From Roseofilum halophilum BLCC-M91 (GTDB lineage: Bacteria; Cyanobacteriota; Cyanobacteriia; Cyanobacteriales; Desertifilaceae): a stretch of DNA of 64,000 nt. The DNA lies in assembly GCF_030068445.1 (NCBI RefSeq), contig NZ_JAQPOK010000003.1, positions 1 through 64,000 on the forward strand, in the 5' to 3' direction. Each line of letters starts with the position of its first letter. The first letter of the stretch is position 1. Shown here one piece after another: positions 50,868 through 60,260 of this stretch. Under the pieces are notes generated by a model. The model was not told the origin of the DNA. It did no database searches and worked only from the letters and a program-made list of their open reading frames with translations. The position numbers were made by a program, and so were the translations under genes.

Positions 50868-52361
50868 ATGGATTCAGTATTTCATCGCATTGGGGAATGG
50901 AATCCCCAATTATTGAGGGAGCTAAAAGGCCGGCTTAAACCTGGTCCCCTCGTTTTAGCCTTGGGAGCGGCTGTGCTTTTGCAAGGTCTTTTGATTCTAG
51001 TAGCCACGGAATATGATTATATCGGTCAGGAGTTCTCCTGGTCAGTCATTTATAGTTCCCTGGATTGGATTTTACCGTTAACTTTATGGGTTTGTGGGGT
51101 CTTTTTATTGACTAGCGATCTGGCCAAAGAAGTCAGAAAAGGAACCCTTAATTTTATTCGCTTTAGTCCTCAAGAGAGTGAAAAAGTCTTATGGGGTAAA
51201 GTGCTGGGTGTACCAATTGTTGTATACTGTTTTACTCTGCTCTGTTTACCCCTCCATGCTTTGGCTATCCTACAAGAGTATTCTTTAGTCAGTCTGTTAG
51301 CGCTGTATAGTCTTTGGGGATTGGGGTGTGCAGTCTGTTACTCTATGGCCCTATTATTCGGCATCATCGGCCATGATAAAGTGGGGGAACAAGCCCGTGC
51401 TGGGAGTGCGAGTGTTATTAGTTTAATGGTGATGCCCTATTATTTACAAGGGGTACGTCATTGCTGGGATGCCTATTCTTTGGGTAATGTAGAATACTTT
51501 CAGGATTCTTGGTTTATCTTTCCTTTCTCTTCAGCTTGGGTGGGCTATGGATTAACGATGGTCACGGGTATGGCGATCGCCTATTGGATGGCTTCTATGG
51601 TCAATCGTGTCTATCAAAATCCCCTAGGAACGCGGATGAGTAAGTCTCAAAGTTATGGGATGCTGGCAACGTTTCAGATCTGGTTATTGGGGTTTGCTCT
51701 GCCTGCTGAATTAGATTTCCCTGACGAAGGATTTTACCTGTTATTCGCGATCAGCGTGTTTAATTTGATGGTGGTGCTTCTGAGCAGTTTCCTGATCGCT
51801 CCAGAGCGTCAAAATTGCTTAGACTGGGCTAGATATCGTCATCAGCAACCGAAGCACAATCGAGGATTGATTCAGGATTTGCTTTGGGGTGAAAAGAGTC
51901 CTGCGGTAGGGGCGATCGCCCTGCAAGTGCTGATGATTACGGCCGTTTGGGTATTCTGGGCGATCGCCCGCTTACCCAACCCAGAAAGAACTTGGGCGAT
52001 TTTGTCTTTGATTATCTCGGCCAATCTGATGCTCATTTATGGGCTGATTGTCCAATTGAGCTTACTGAATCGTTCTCAAAAGCGGGTGGCGATCGCCGGA
52101 TTTTTAGTCTTCGCGGGGTTACTGCTCCCCTTAATGATTGTAGGAATATTAGAACTCAGCCCCAAAATGGCCGCTACTTGGTGGATGTTCTCCGTATTTG
52201 GGGGCGCTTGGTTCGCCTTAGAACAAACTGCCCAGACGTTGGTCTTACCTTTTGCCTTTTCCCTACTGACTCAATGGGCCCTTTTTGCCGCTTTGAACAC
52301 GAGCTTATTTTCTCGGTTAAATAAAATGGGACAATCGACCACTAAGGCTCTGATGAGCTAA
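50868..52361 (+). CDS. ABC-2-like multi-pass membrane protein
   Basis: 497 aa from ATG at 50868, preceded by GGAG; the frame is open 36 codons further. Twelve or so hydrophobic segments lie between about 25 and 490. The N-terminal IGEWNPQLLRELKGRLKPG is conserved in cyanobacterial relatives, and the segment DLAKEVRKGTLNFIRFSPQE resembles the cytosolic loop of ABC-2 exporters. It would be the permease of an ABC exporter; no ATPase is adjacent. Substrate unknown. Confidence 0.78.
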   Translation: MDSVFHRIGEWNPQLLRELKGRLKPGPLVLALGAAVLLQGLLILVATEYDYIGQEFSWSVIYSSLDWILPLTLWVCGVFLLTSDLAKEVRKGTLNFIRFSPQESEKVLWGKVLGVPIVVYCFTLLCLPLHALAILQEYSLVSLLALYSLWGLGCAVCYSMALLFGIIGHDKVGEQARAGSASVISLMVMPYYLQGVRHCWDAYSLGNVEYFQDSWFIFPFSSAWVGYGLTMVTGMAIAYWMASMVNRVYQNPLGTRMSKSQSYGMLATFQIWLLGFALPAELDFPDEGFYLLFAISVFNLMVVLLSSFLIAPERQNCLDWARYRHQQPKHNRGLIQDLLWGEKSPAVGAIALQVLMITAVWVFWAIARLPNPERTWAILSLIISANLMLIYGLIVQLSLLNRSQKRVAIAGFLVFAGLLLPLMIVGILELSPKMAATWWMFSVFGGAWFALEQTAQTLVLPFAFSLLTQWALFAALNTSLFSRLNKMGQSTTKALMS

Positions 52362-52385
52362 AATTACCTCATATTCTAATCTCCT

Positions 52386-52413
52386 ATCCTCTTCTCCCTA
52401 GGGAGAAGAGGAT
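52386..52413. terminator. 28-bp perfect palindrome between convergent genes
   Basis: ATCCTCTTCTCCCT joins directly to AGGGAGAAGAGGAT, with no loop bases. TTACTTTT follows on the plus strand. It can terminate transcription from the permease side and perhaps the other side. Confidence 0.65.
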
Positions 52414-52433
52414 TACTTTTGGCGATCGCTTAC

Positions 52434-52446
52434 AGCGCAAAGCGCT
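52434..52446. repeat. AGCGCAAAGCGCT palindrome
   Basis: Third example of the short palindrome found before starts at 18580 and 38371; here it is intergenic and followed by ATAATATG. Confidence 0.6.
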
Positions 52447-52458
52447 ATAATATGACGC

Positions 52459-52482
52459 AAAAAAAGACGGGATAAACCCGCC
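52459..52482 (-). terminator. Rho-independent terminator of glgP
   Basis: On the minus strand GGCGGG pairs with CCCGTC (one G-U pair) around TTTAT and is followed by seven T residues. It lies 36 bp after the glgP stop. Confidence 0.85.
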
Positions 52483-52517
52483 TTGATTTCAAGCTTTGAA
52501 TGTTGTCCAGTCGAAGA

Positions 52518-55067
52518 CTAAGAGCCGATTTGTTGGGAAACTTTCAAACCGGCTAAGGCTTGATTATATTCTTCCAGTTCAACTTTTACGGGTTTCACAC
52601 CCCAAATTTGCTGGCAATATTCGCGAATAGTGCGATCGCTGGAGAATTTGCCCATACGAATCGAATTGATAATGGACATCTTCGTCCAATTTTCTTGATC
52701 GGCATAGGCCTGATCTACCTGGTCTTGACAATCGATATAAGCCTGATAGTCAGCGAACAGCATATAAGGATCGTTGTACATCAGGGAGTCTACCAAAGGC
52801 TTAAACAGATTGCGATCGCCGTGGGAGAACAATCCAGAGGAAATGCGATCGATCGTTTGCTTGAGTTCCGCATTTTGTTCATAATACTCCCAAGGCTTAT
52901 ATCCCTGTTGTTTCAGCTCTGCCACCTCTTGAGCCGTCAAACCAAACAAGAAGAAATTCTCTGCACCCGCTTCTTCCCGGATTTCAATATTGGCTCCATC
53001 TAACGTACCAATAGTGAGAGCGCCATTCATGGAAAACTTCATATTTCCCGTTCCCGATGCTTCCTTACCCGCAGTCGAAACTTGTTCAGATAAATCGGCA
53101 CAGGGATAAATTTTCTGCCCCAAAGAAGCATTAAAGTTAGCCAAGAACACCACCTTAATCCGACCGCGTACATCGGGATCTTTATTCACCACTTCAGCCA
53201 CCGAATTAATCAACTTAACGATTAATTTAGCCATGAAGTATCCCGGTGCAGCCTTACCCCCAAAGATGAATGTCCTCGGTTGAATATTCAGATTTGGATT
53301 CTGTTTGATCCGGTTATACAGGTTAATGATATTCAACACATTCAGGTGCTGGCGTTTATATTCATGAATCCGCTTCACCTGAATATCAAACAGGGAATTC
53401 GGATCGACCTCTAAACCATTGTGAGTGCGAATATACTCCGCCATCAACTGTTTATTGTGCTGTTTAATTTTGCGCCACTCGGCTCGAAATTCTGGATCTT
53501 CAATAGAACTTTCGAGTTGACGCAGTTGATCGAGATCCTTTAACCACCCTTCACCCAACTTACGGCTAAAGAGTTCCGACAATTTGGGATTACTGAGTAA
53601 GAGCCAACGACGCGGGGTTACTCCATTGGTCTTATTGTAGAATTTCTCCGGCCAAAGCTTGTAAAAGTCTTGGAGGGTATCCTGTTTGAGTAATTCGGTA
53701 TGTAAGGCAGCCACTCCATTAATGGCATGGGAACCCACACAGGCTAAATTAGCCATGCGAACTTTCTTTTCTGCCCCTTCTTCAATCAAGGACAGACGAC
53801 TGAGGAGTTCTAAATCGTCAGGATACCATTGCTTCACATCTTCGAGGAATCGATGGTTGATTTCGTAGATGATTTCCAGATGACGGGGAAGAACGGTTTC
53901 AAATAAACTGACTGACCACCGTTCTAAGGCTTCTGGGAGGAGGGTATGGTTGGTGTAGGCAAAGGTTTTTTGGGTAATGCGCCAAGCGATATTCCAATCC
54001 AAGCCATGTTCATCGAGCAATAAGCGCATCATTTCGGCGATCGCCACAGTTGGGTGGGTATCATTGAGTTGAATGGCAGTCGTCTCTGGTAAATTATCCA
54101 GAGTCTTATGGCGCATCAAGTGAACCCGGATAATATCTTGGAGGGAACAGGAGACAAAGAAGAATTGTTGTTCAAGTCGCAGTTGTTTCCCTTGGGGAGT
54201 ATTGTCATTGGGATAGAGAACTTTGGAGATGGTTTCAGAGCGCATTTTTTCCGAAACCGCGCCATCGTAGTTCCCGGCATTAAATTCGCTGAAATCAAAA
54301 TCATCACTCGATTCAGCTTTCCATAACCGTAGGGGGTTTACAGTATTGGTATCGTAGCCAGGAACCGGCGTATCATAGGGAATTCCCATCACCGTCGTAC
54401 CGGGAATCCAACGAATTCTGGGCCGTCCTTTTTCATCGTGGTAGGTTTCCGTATGGCCGCCAAATTTGACTTCTGCGGCTTGATCGGGACGGGCAATTTC
54501 CCAGGGGTTGCCCAAGCGTAACCATTTGTCAGGAATTTCAGCTTGCCAGCCATCCTGAATGATCTGATGGAAAATCCCGAATTCATAGCGAATGCCGTAA
54601 CCGACGGCAGGAATTTCTAGAGTGGCGAGGGAGTCCAGGAAGCAAGCGGCTAACCGGCCTAAACCGCCATTGCCTAAACCGGGATCGGGTTCGTGTTCCA
54701 GGATTTCTTCGAGATCGAGACCGGATTCTTCTACGGCTTGACGCACCCTCTCGTAGAGGTTCAGGTTAATCAGACTGTTGCCCAAATGCCGACCCATGAG
54801 GAACTCGGCAGAGAGATAATAGACGGTTTTTACGTCGTTTTCCAGATAGGTTTTTAGGGTTTTGAGCCAACGACTCAGGAGGCGATCGCGCAATGTGTAC
54901 GCCAGAGCCATGTAGAAGTCGTCTTGTGTGGCTAGGGATTCATATTTTCCTTGTAAGTAAAATAGGTTATCTGCAAAGGCACGTTTGAGAGTCTCTACAT
55001 TCATGCCCGTCCGATCGTCTTCAATTTGGATCGGACATTGGTCTTCAGGAATCATACGTTCGTTCAT
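52518..55067 (-). CDS. glgP: glycogen phosphorylase
   Basis: 849 aa, the family's usual length. The pyridoxal phosphate site is in EASGTGNMKFSMNG (Schiff-base lysine), with the substrate and phosphate loops LNDTHPTVAIAEMMR and RIHEYKRQHLN. It removes glucose from glycogen ends as glucose-1-phosphate using inorganic phosphate, feeding dark or starvation metabolism in the cytosol. It shares the strand with the phycobiliprotein lyase upstream but is separated by ~220 bp. A clear terminator follows. Confidence 0.97.
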   Translation of the reverse strand: MNERMIPEDQCPIQIEDDRTGMNVETLKRAFADNLFYLQGKYESLATQDDFYMALAYTLRDRLLSRWLKTLKTYLENDVKTVYYLSAEFLMGRHLGNSLINLNLYERVRQAVEESGLDLEEILEHEPDPGLGNGGLGRLAACFLDSLATLEIPAVGYGIRYEFGIFHQIIQDGWQAEIPDKWLRLGNPWEIARPDQAAEVKFGGHTETYHDEKGRPRIRWIPGTTVMGIPYDTPVPGYDTNTVNPLRLWKAESSDDFDFSEFNAGNYDGAVSEKMRSETISKVLYPNDNTPQGKQLRLEQQFFFVSCSLQDIIRVHLMRHKTLDNLPETTAIQLNDTHPTVAIAEMMRLLLDEHGLDWNIAWRITQKTFAYTNHTLLPEALERWSVSLFETVLPRHLEIIYEINHRFLEDVKQWYPDDLELLSRLSLIEEGAEKKVRMANLACVGSHAINGVAALHTELLKQDTLQDFYKLWPEKFYNKTNGVTPRRWLLLSNPKLSELFSRKLGEGWLKDLDQLRQLESSIEDPEFRAEWRKIKQHNKQLMAEYIRTHNGLEVDPNSLFDIQVKRIHEYKRQHLNVLNIINLYNRIKQNPNLNIQPRTFIFGGKAAPGYFMAKLIVKLINSVAEVVNKDPDVRGRIKVVFLANFNASLGQKIYPCADLSEQVSTAGKEASGTGNMKFSMNGALTIGTLDGANIEIREEAGAENFFLFGLTAQEVAELKQQGYKPWEYYEQNAELKQTIDRISSGLFSHGDRNLFKPLVDSLMYNDPYMLFADYQAYIDCQDQVDQAYADQENWTKMSIINSIRMGKFSSDRTIREYCQQIWGVKPVKVELEEYNQALAGLKVSQQIGS

Positions 55068-55285
55068 AAGTTCTCGGCTAGTGGGAATTTGCCATTCTAC
55101 AGCCTATTGAAAAACTGAAAGCGAACTTTTGATGCAATTTTAAGATTTTATTTACCCCTACAATCCTTTTTCGACTCTGAATCGGGGAATGGGGGAATAG
55201 GGATAGCCCGAAATTCTATAGACTTATCCCATGCTCTGTATCCCTGTGTCCTTATGTCCCCGTGTCAATCCACTGTAGCCAACAT

Positions 55286-55900
55286 CTACCATCCCAATAA
55301 GGAAACGGCTGATTCTTGTTCCCAGGAGGATTTGAGGGCTTCTGGGAGAGCTGTGGCGTTGGTATCTGCGGCCGAACCGATGCGGGTTTCAATGCAGAAG
55401 GAGGCGGTGTTAAATCCTCCAAAGCGTTTGACGGTACTGGTTCGCATCCGAATATCGTCAGAATCACCCGCAAAGGAAAATCGCTCGATCGCACTCATGG
55501 TTTCGTATTCGGTGACTAAGTTGAGTCCGTCTTCATCATCCATTTCATACTCTCCAGCGACAGGGACGATTTCCGCATAGCCTTTTTCTCGCAACAGTTT
55601 CCCTTTCCGAGGATTATCTACATCGGGAACGATCACCATCACGGTAGAATCCTCATGGCCTTCCCCTTCCCGATCCCAATTCATGCTGCCATGCCATTGT
55701 ACCAGGGCCCCACCAGCAGCTAATTGGCCATCAACTTCATGCATGGTGCAAATTTCTTGCACTCTGGGATCGTCTGGGGTTAAGGCGCTAACGGTGATTT
55801 CTAGTTCTCCTAGTTCTGCCCGCCGAAAGGCGAGGTGATGGGTTGAACGTTGCGATCGCCATGTGCCTGCACTGCGCTGAAAAAATTCCATTGCATCCAT
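55286..55900 (-). CDS. CpcS/CpeS-family phycobiliprotein chromophore lyase
   Basis: 204 aa beta-barrel (fatty-acid-binding-protein-like) lyase. The signature opening MDAMEFFQRSAGTWRSQRST followed by HHLAFRRAELG is characteristic, and IRMRTSTVKRFGGFNTASFC closes the barrel. It attaches a bilin to a cysteine of phycocyanin, allophycocyanin or phycoerythrin subunits; which bilin is not readable here. Divergent from nblA: an assembly factor and a degradation factor of the phycobilisome share the upstream region. Confidence 0.9.
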   Translation of the reverse strand: MDAMEFFQRSAGTWRSQRSTHHLAFRRAELGELEITVSALTPDDPRVQEICTMHEVDGQLAAGGALVQWHGSMNWDREGEGHEDSTVMVIVPDVDNPRKGKLLREKGYAEIVPVAGEYEMDDEDGLNLVTEYETMSAIERFSFAGDSDDIRMRTSTVKRFGGFNTASFCIETRIGSAADTNATALPEALKSSWEQESAVSLLGW

Positions 55901-55996
55901 CTCCTGACCCCCTGGATTATTGAGTAACGATTTTGACGTTTTTATTTTAGGCTTCCTTTGATCCTAGACACAAGATCTAGGTAAATATGAATTCTT

Positions 55997-56039
55997 GTTA
56001 ATCTTACTACTTTTTCCTTGACAAGATAGACGCTATAAT
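55997..56039 (+). promoter_or_regulatory. NtcA-type promoter of nblA
   Basis: GTTAATCTTACTAC (55997-56010) differs by one base from the NtcA consensus GTAN8TAC. TATAAT at 56034-56039 is 23 bp further, the class II spacing (about 22). nblA activation by NtcA under nitrogen starvation is well known in other cyanobacteria. Confidence 0.65.
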
Positions 56040-56125
56040 ATCCATGTGCTAAATTAAGGCACAAAGCTACCCAAGGGAAGCCTTAAACCGCTTCCATCTT
56101 CTGAAATCGTGCAGGAGGAGTGAAT

Positions 56126-56293
56126 ATGGACATGCCTGGAAAATTGACAATTGAGCAACAATTCAAGATGAAAGTCTACGAAGATCAAGTTCAGTCTTTA
56201 AGCCACGAAGAAGCTCAAACCTATCTACTGGAAGTGTTGCGGCAAATGATGGTGAAGGATAATCTGGTTAAGCACCTGATGAAGAACGCTTAA
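56126..56293 (+). CDS. nblA: phycobilisome degradation protein NblA
   Basis: 55 aa, MDMPGKLTIEQQFKMKVYED..., with AGGAGG upstream. The family features are clear: the TIEQQFKMKVYEDQV helix and the SHEEAQTYLLEVLRQMMVKDN helix, forming the NblA helical hairpin. NblA marks phycobilisomes for breakdown by recruiting the Clp protease when nitrogen or sulfur is short. The neighbour upstream encodes a phycobiliprotein lyase. The gene is short and easily missed. Confidence 0.96.
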   Translation: MDMPGKLTIEQQFKMKVYEDQVQSLSHEEAQTYLLEVLRQMMVKDNLVKHLMKNA

Positions 56294-56308
56294 TCCGTGA
56301 GTCAATTG

Positions 56309-56341
56309 GGTGCTGGGCATAGATCCGGATTCACCAGCACC
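56309..56341 (+). terminator. hairpin after nblA
   Basis: GGTGCTGG and CCAGCACC pair perfectly over a 17-nt loop and are followed by TATTTGATTT. It starts 16 bp after the nblA stop and overlaps the last codons of the convergent kinase gene. Confidence 0.65.
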
Positions 56342-59300
56342 TATTTGATTTGCACTCTTGAATCCAATCGAGCAATTCTTGAAACTGAAAGTTGTCCACA
56401 AAAGGTTGCAAATATTGGGCAATTTTTTCCCCTTCAGCCCCTAATTGGGCAAGGGAGTTATATATCTCATCATCCATACCCACAATCACAACTTGTTCAA
56501 ACTCCTCCAGCCAGCTTAAGGAGAGAGATTTTAGATCTTGTTCCGTTAAGGATTCGGGTGTCAATAGGCTTCTATCTTGGGTAGTTTGATAGATAAATTG
56601 AACCTGAAGATGCCGTTCTAAACATTGACTAATTTCTAAGGGAAGAAAGGGTTTAGCAATTACATCATCACAGCCGGATGCGATGACAGAATCTCTTTGA
56701 TGATGAAAAGCACTAGCCGTAACGGCAATAATAATCGGTGGGTGTGTTTTGGTTTGGCTTTTAATTTCACGGGCAGCTTCTTCACCTGTCATCTTGGGCA
56801 TCCGAATATCCATAAAGATGAGGTGGGGTTCCCAGGTTTGCCAGATTTGTACGGCTTCTTCTCCGTCCCTGGCTTCTTGGACTTGAAATCCCCAAGTTTG
56901 GAGTAAAGAAATGAGTAAGAGTCGATTGGATTCATAGTCATCGACGACTAAAATTCGATAAGTGGGTTGATCTTCGGCTAGGGAAATCACCTGTGGATCG
57001 TTTGGATTGCCTGGCTCATCTCTAGAATCATCCCGTTGAATATCCTCCACGGTTTGGAATTCTTCAATATTGAGTTCAAAGTGAAACTGAGTGCCTTTAT
57101 CCACGGTACTTTCAACCCTCAAGGTAGAGCCAAGCATCTGCACAAACTGTTGACTAATGGCTAACCCTAAACCGGTTCCTTCTTGACTCTGGCGACCACT
57201 TTGGGTTTGCATAAAGGGTTCAAACAGAGTGTTCAATTCCTCTGAGTCTATGCCGACTCCGGTATCGGTGATGGTAAATTGGATCTGTTTGCTGGATATC
57301 TTGTGGATTTCTAAACTGACTCGCCCCACAGCAGTAAATTTGAGCGCATTATTGAGTAAATTAATTAAAATTTGTTTTAATTTTACGCCATCGGTTTCAA
57401 TCCACAGGGGGACATCCGGGGCTAGGTCTATCTTTAAATCTAGACTTTTGGCTGTGGCTTTTAAGTCAAATAAAGTCTTCAGCTCTTCGACTAGGTTAGG
57501 CAGATTAACTGAAGTGATATTTAAGGTGAAACGACCAGCTTCAATTTTAGAGAGATCGAGAATTTGATTAATTAAACTGAGTAAATAGGTTCCGCTAGTT
57601 TCAATTAGACGTAGGTGTTTTCGGTCTTCGTCAGAGAGGTTAGGACTTTGTTCTAGTAGGGTGGGATAACCGAGAATGGCATTTAGGGGAGTTCGCAGTT
57701 CATGGCTCATATTGGCGATGAATTCGCTTTTAGCTTGGTTGGCGTTTTCGGCTGCTTCTTTGGCTTGTTCGAGTGCGATATTCGTTTGATGGAGTTCTTC
57801 GGTGCGTTCAATGACTTGTTGTTCTAGAGTTTGGTTGTAGTTTTTGAGCAGAACTTCCGCTTGTTTGCGATCGCTGATATCTTGAAACACATTAAGAGCA
57901 TAAATGACCTCTCCCTCTAGGTTGCGGATGGGAGTGGAGTACACTTCTATGGGGATACGCATTCCGTCAACCTCAATTTCTAGGTCATTGGCATAAACAT
58001 TTTCTCCTTGCATGGCCCGTATAACCGGCAGTTGCTCTGAAGGATAGAGAGCTGAGGTTCCTGCTTGATATACTCGGTAAGCTTGGCTCATTTGCTCCCG
58101 TGTGGTATCGGGAGTATTGCCTCTGAAGATTTCTTGGGCTTTGGAATTGACTAAAATTAGTTTTCCTTCGGGATTAAACACCCCTACCCCCAGGGGCAAA
58201 CTTTCAATAATTAAAGCGAGTTCGTGTTCTTTCTCGGCAATGGTTTGGAAAGAGGTTTGCAGTTGCTCCTGCATCTGGCTAAAGGCATGACTGAGGTCGT
58301 AAACCACACCAACACCACTGATGGTTACAGGCGTATCGAGATCTCCAGAAGCAATTTCTTGGGCGCTGTTCTTTAAGCATACTAGGGGTTTGGAAATCCA
58401 TTGAGCGATGAGATCCCCAGCGAGAATTGAAGCGATTAAAGTGAGACCACAAAGGGCAACGGTGCGTCGGACATTGGCCCGAATCTGGCCCATAAATTCC
58501 GATCGCGGAACCAGAATCGCCAGTTTCCAGCCTTCTGGAAGGGCTGAAACCGAAGGATTCCCTTGAATTTGGATATCTTGCTCCGATAGGGTTAGTTTTT
58601 CAACATATAAACTGTAGTCTTCCCTTTTACCCGCCGGTTTTTGGATAGACAATAGAGAATACAGGGGAGCGTTCATTTCAGCCTGGGGTTGTCGATCTTC
58701 TAAATAACGTCCTGTGGCAGCCACAATTGGATCTTGACTGGCGCTGGGAGTTATCCGTTTAAAACTTCCTGGAATTACCCCTCCTTGGGAGTCCAAATCT
58801 AAGGTGAAGGGGGGATCGTCCGTAGAACTGGCAACCATTTGTCCTTGGCGATCGAGAATTATAATCCGACAGCCTTCACAGAGGGGGATTAATTGGAGAA
58901 AGGTTTGGATACGTTTTAAGTCCAGATTGACGGCAAAGATGCCCTGGAGTTGTTGGTTTCGATCGTAAAATGGGGCATAAGTATTAATAGCCAAGAGGGA
59001 GGTGACCCCAATTTGAAAGGGTTCTGACCAACCAGGGGCGCGATCTCTTTCTGCTGCCTTATACCAGGGTCGCTCCTTGACGACAAAAGGAGAAATCATC
59101 CTGAAATGTTCTTGGAATTCTCCATTCTCATCGACAAAATCAATGGTGAGTCGATCCTCTCCCGCTAAAGCATAAGTATTTTCAATCCGTCCCGGTTGAT
59201 CAACGCTATTGTGCATCACCCGAAATCGTCCATCGGGTAACGCCAACATCAGACTGGTTAACGACTTAAAGAGTTTGAGTTGTCCTAAAAGATGGCGATC

Positions 59301-59609
59301 GATTTCCTCTGGATTATCGAGATCCAGTTGTCCTTGCTGCACTGCCTGGATATTGATCTGGTTAATTTGTAAGAGAGTCGAGAATTCACTGATCAAGTAC
59401 AGTTTTACTCTAGCGGCTCGCTCTTCGATAAAGTGTTGCGCTAAATCATCAATGCTTTCTTTGCCACTTTCATAGGAGAAATAGCCCACCAAACTGACTG
59501 TTGCTAACAGTTGTACAACAAAAGGCACAATCAGAATAGCTCGTAGAGGCAGATTTTTCAGGAATATCTGACCATCAAAAAAGGATAATTTCACGACTTT
59601 TATTAGCAC
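56331..59609 (-). CDS. hybrid sensor histidine kinase (Cache-HAMP-PAS-HisKA-REC)
   Basis: 1092 aa. Two membrane helices (about 22-45 and 385-405) enclose a periplasmic double-Cache sensor domain. Then HAMP, a PAS domain (about 465-580, PEGKLILVNSKAQEIF), a coiled coil, HisKA with FIANMSHELRTPLNAILGYP, HATPase_c (GTGLGLAISQQFVQML) and a receiver domain with VVDDYESN and D in LIFMDIRMPKMTG. The final ~85 residues look like a degraded or unusual output region and no HPt motif was seen. It senses a small periplasmic ligand. It is convergent with nblA and shares 11 bp with its terminator. Confidence 0.92.
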   Translation of the reverse strand: MLIKVVKLSFFDGQIFLKNLPLRAILIVPFVVQLLATVSLVGYFSYESGKESIDDLAQHFIEERAARVKLYLISEFSTLLQINQINIQAVQQGQLDLDNPEEIDRHLLGQLKLFKSLTSLMLALPDGRFRVMHNSVDQPGRIENTYALAGEDRLTIDFVDENGEFQEHFRMISPFVVKERPWYKAAERDRAPGWSEPFQIGVTSLLAINTYAPFYDRNQQLQGIFAVNLDLKRIQTFLQLIPLCEGCRIIILDRQGQMVASSTDDPPFTLDLDSQGGVIPGSFKRITPSASQDPIVAATGRYLEDRQPQAEMNAPLYSLLSIQKPAGKREDYSLYVEKLTLSEQDIQIQGNPSVSALPEGWKLAILVPRSEFMGQIRANVRRTVALCGLTLIASILAGDLIAQWISKPLVCLKNSAQEIASGDLDTPVTISGVGVVYDLSHAFSQMQEQLQTSFQTIAEKEHELALIIESLPLGVGVFNPEGKLILVNSKAQEIFRGNTPDTTREQMSQAYRVYQAGTSALYPSEQLPVIRAMQGENVYANDLEIEVDGMRIPIEVYSTPIRNLEGEVIYALNVFQDISDRKQAEVLLKNYNQTLEQQVIERTEELHQTNIALEQAKEAAENANQAKSEFIANMSHELRTPLNAILGYPTLLEQSPNLSDEDRKHLRLIETSGTYLLSLINQILDLSKIEAGRFTLNITSVNLPNLVEELKTLFDLKATAKSLDLKIDLAPDVPLWIETDGVKLKQILINLLNNALKFTAVGRVSLEIHKISSKQIQFTITDTGVGIDSEELNTLFEPFMQTQSGRQSQEGTGLGLAISQQFVQMLGSTLRVESTVDKGTQFHFELNIEEFQTVEDIQRDDSRDEPGNPNDPQVISLAEDQPTYRILVVDDYESNRLLLISLLQTWGFQVQEARDGEEAVQIWQTWEPHLIFMDIRMPKMTGEEAAREIKSQTKTHPPIIIAVTASAFHHQRDSVIASGCDDVIAKPFLPLEISQCLERHLQVQFIYQTTQDRSLLTPESLTEQDLKSLSLSWLEEFEQVVIVGMDDEIYNSLAQLGAEGEKIAQYLQPFVDNFQFQELLDWIQECKSNRCW

Positions 59610-59673
59610 AGCTTAAAGCTACAAACAGCACCTAGACTCTAAGTCAGAGGCTTAGAGTAATTCTTGACTGCTC

Positions 59674-60201
59674 TTATTCTGGCATTAATTCTCGGAAATT
59701 AAATTCTTGGGCGCTGGGATGACAAGACAGACATTGACTGAGCTGAATGCGCTCCTTAAATTCAACTTGGGGATGCAGGGCCTTAAAATAGCGAGAATTT
59801 CGCAGGCGATAGGGGGTGGGTTCATCTTTGAGTAGGGGACGGGAAGAGAGTTGAATATAATTCCAAACCAATATCCGACCGGGATCGAGTAAGGGTTCAA
59901 TCACTACGCCATAATGCTGGGGGTCTTGAATGAGTTGTCGCCAAGTCTCAGTGGGCATCACCGCAGGAGGAAGGGCAAGGTGACAACTGCCACAGTTTTC
60001 TCGGTAGAGTTCTTCTCCGAGTTGATGTTCTTCGGGGACGGGATCGACAGATTTAAGGGAAGAGAGGGAAAAGGCGGGTTGATTGAGGCTCGATAATCCC
60101 CATCCTAATGTTACTGACCAGAGGAAAAGGAGGGTAATCAGGATTAGGGGCGATCGCCGCTTGAGATTAGGGAATAGTTGGCGATATTTACGTTTCAACA
60201 T
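59674..60201 (-). CDS. dihaem cytochrome c, membrane-anchored
   Basis: 175 aa. A basic N-terminus and one membrane helix (about 19-38) precede two haem-binding motifs, CGSCH (70-74) and CLSCH (about 159-163). A likely axial methionine is not obvious. The layout matches small cyanobacterial dihaem cytochromes. It would face the periplasm or thylakoid lumen and pass electrons; the partners are unknown. It follows the hepT remnant on the same strand but is probably independent. Confidence 0.88.
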   Translation of the reverse strand: MLKRKYRQLFPNLKRRSPLILITLLFLWSVTLGWGLSSLNQPAFSLSSLKSVDPVPEEHQLGEELYRENCGSCHLALPPAVMPTETWRQLIQDPQHYGVVIEPLLDPGRILVWNYIQLSSRPLLKDEPTPYRLRNSRYFKALHPQVEFKERIQLSQCLSCHPSAQEFNFRELMPE

Positions 60202-60260
60202 GGCTCTGGTTAGCGAATTGTAGGGTGGGCAGGAGGAGAAATTTAATTAAATCAAATCAA

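Noticed and set aside
56016-56039. Sigma-70 promoter TTGACA with TATAAT before nblA
   Set aside because: The two boxes are only about 10 bp apart, too close for a -35/-10 pair. The NtcA-type site fits the spacing better.
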